A stretch of 7,078 bases of DNA from Bacteroidales bacterium. GTDB taxonomy: Bacteria; Bacteroidota; Bacteroidia; Bacteroidales; UBA4181. The number at the start of each line of letters is the position of its first letter. Position 1 is the first letter of the stretch. The stretch is taken from the NCBI GenBank assembly GCA_031264715.1, contig JAISDP010000020.1:1-7078 (forward strand), given 5' to 3'. Both the position numbers and the translations under genes were made by a program. This document shows, piece after piece, positions 6,270 to 7,078 of this stretch. A model generated the notes under the pieces. It saw only the letters and a list, made by a program, of their open reading frames with translations. It made no database searches and was not told the DNA's origin.

Positions 6270-6302
6270 TAGCCGGGTGAAATCCATTATACCAATTGTT
6301 GT

Positions 6303-6905
6303 ATGTTAGACGAAATCAAGGACTTATTTTCGCATGAGGCGCAGTCCGTCATGAATATCCCGGTAACAGAGGCCTATACCAAGGCGTTGGATGCAATTTA
6401 CCGGTCGGTACATCGGGACGGGGGCAAAGTTGTAGTCAGCGGGATGGGAAAAGCAGGACAAATAGCCATCAGCATTGCCACTACATTCAGTTCCACCGGC
6501 ACACCGGCAGTGTGGCTACATCCGACCGATGCGCAACATGGCGATCTTGGGATACTTTGCAAAAACGATATATTATTGCTTATTTCCAACTCGGGCAAAA
6601 CCCGCGAGATCATCGAATTGGTAGCATTAGCCAAAGGCCTTTGGGCAGAGATTCCCCTCATTGTTATTACAGGTAATCCGGAGGGCGAGTTGGCGCAGCA
6701 GGCCGATGTCTGCCTCTATACCGGCAACCCCGCCGAAGTATGTCCGTTAGGGTTATCACCGACCACTTCCACCACCGTTATGAGCGCCATGGGCGACGCC
6801 TTGGTGGTACAGATGATGAAACGTATCGGATTTACCAGGATGGATTATGCCAAACGTCACCATGGCGGCTACCTTGGAAAGAAATCAAGGGGAGAAACAG
6901 CTTAA
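6303..6905 (+). CDS. kdsD: Arabinose-5-phosphate isomerase, SIS-only (KdsD/KpsF/GutQ family)
   Basis: A 200-residue cytoplasmic sugar-phosphate isomerase, predicted to convert D-ribulose 5-phosphate to D-arabinose 5-phosphate, the first step to Kdo for lipopolysaccharide. A single SIS domain covers nearly the whole protein. Seen: SGMGKAG at 46-52 with Lys50, HPTDAQHGDLG at 73-83 with His79, SNSGKTREI at 95-103 with Glu102, AEVCPLGLSPTTSTT at 144-158 with Glu145, and KRHHGGYLG at 184-192 with His187. By position these match the Lys, His, Glu, Glu and His residues reported as important in E. coli KdsD. The paired C-terminal CBS domains of the roughly 320-residue enterobacterial enzymes are absent, and the protein ends cleanly after KKSRGETA. 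CBS-less versions are known in Bacteroides, so this is probably normal rather than a truncation. A role with a capsule sugar rather than Kdo is possible but less likely. Confidence 0.88.
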   Translation: MLDEIKDLFSHEAQSVMNIPVTEAYTKALDAIYRSVHRDGGKVVVSGMGKAGQIAISIATTFSSTGTPAVWLHPTDAQHGDLGILCKNDILLLISNSGKTREIIELVALAKGLWAEIPLIVITGNPEGELAQQADVCLYTGNPAEVCPLGLSPTTSTTVMSAMGDALVVQMMKRIGFTRMDYAKRHHGGYLGKKSRGETA

Positions 6906-6908
6906 TCG

Positions 6909-6970
6909 GTTTCGGGTTTGGAGTTTCGGGTTGGCAAAGCCATGTAACTCGAAACATTAAAACTCGAACT
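6909..6970. repeat. Nested direct and inverted repeats between kdsD and the next gene
   Basis: GTTTCGGGTT occurs twice (6909-6918 and 6923-6932). AACTCGAA also occurs twice on the other side (6946-6953 and 6961-6968). In RNA, 6923-6932 pairs along all 10 positions with 6946-6955 (one G-U), and 6911-6918 pairs with 6961-6968 (one G-U), giving a two-tier hairpin. It fills most of the 84-bp gap after kdsD. It may be a terminator-like or repetitive intergenic element; there is no strong U-run. Confidence 0.6.
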
Positions 6971-6989
6971 TTAAATAACATTTAATAGG

Positions 6990-7078
6990 ATGGATCAGAA
7001 AACGGAAAAAATTGTCGGTTTACTGAAGACGAAATCGATTCTGAAGCAAAAGATATTTGACAATACCTACAGGACATT
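6990..7078 (+). CDS. Unidentified gene, 5' end only (partial)
   Basis: ATG at 6990 opens a frame that stays open for 29 codons to the window edge, beginning MDQKTEKIVGLLKTKSILKQ. The fragment is lysine-rich and likely helical, without a signal peptide. I do not recognise a family from this much sequence. It lies 84 bp after kdsD on the same strand; no TAnnTTTG element is seen in that gap, so it may depend on the kdsD promoter. Confidence 0.55.
   Translation, partial: MDQKTEKIVGLLKTKSILKQKIFDNTYRT

Noticed and set aside
1..7078. CRISPR array, tRNA, rRNA, insertion sequence or transposase
   Set aside because: No regularly spaced repeats, no cloverleaf or rRNA-like segment, and no transposase motifs were seen on either strand; the only repeats are the short intergenic palindromes listed.

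Overview
The window looks like chromosomal DNA of a Bacteroidota member, probably Bacteroidales. Three things point there: promoters with the Bacteroidota -7 element TAnnTTTG and little Shine-Dalgarno signal; a MoxR / DUF58 / BatD-like / BatA gene set of the Bacteroides aerotolerance (Bat) type; and a DUF6364-type antitoxin and a stand-alone ORF6N protein, both common in this phylum. This assignment rests on recognised families, not on a database search. All supported genes lie on the + strand.

Layout. Positions 1-116 are an AT-rich leader with a good -7 element. Positions 117-2008 hold the first half of a bat-type locus: a MoxR AAA+ ATPase and a DUF58 protein with a vWA-like metal site. Positions 2009-3037 are an AT-richer accessory patch: a possible 23-codon micro-ORF, an ORF6N-domain DNA-binding protein, a DUF6364-type antitoxin without a toxin, and a 10-bp perfect inverted repeat where the toxin would be expected. 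Positions 3038-4096 encode a two-domain VOC (glyoxalase-fold) protein. Positions 4131-6160 resume the bat-type locus with a secreted/anchored BatD-like protein overlapping (ATGA) a BatA vWA membrane protein. Positions 6161-6302 are intergenic, with a CCCTCTCC-type palindromic repeat and a promoter. Positions 6303-6905 encode a CBS-less arabinose-5-phosphate isomerase (KdsD/KpsF type). Positions 6906-6989 carry nested inverted repeats, and an unidentified gene starts at 6990 and runs off the window.

How the genes relate. MoxR, DUF58, BatD-like and BatA probably form one cell-envelope module: a cytoplasmic MoxR ATPase acting on vWA-type partners, with BatA and the BatD-like protein in the inner membrane. 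The module's exact biochemical role is not settled; the family is linked to oxygen and envelope stress tolerance. The isomerase has its own promoter and serves Kdo (lipopolysaccharide core) synthesis. I see no convincing new defence system. The most notable points are the split and shortened bat locus, the orphan antitoxin with a palindrome at the expected toxin site, and the two intergenic repeat elements.
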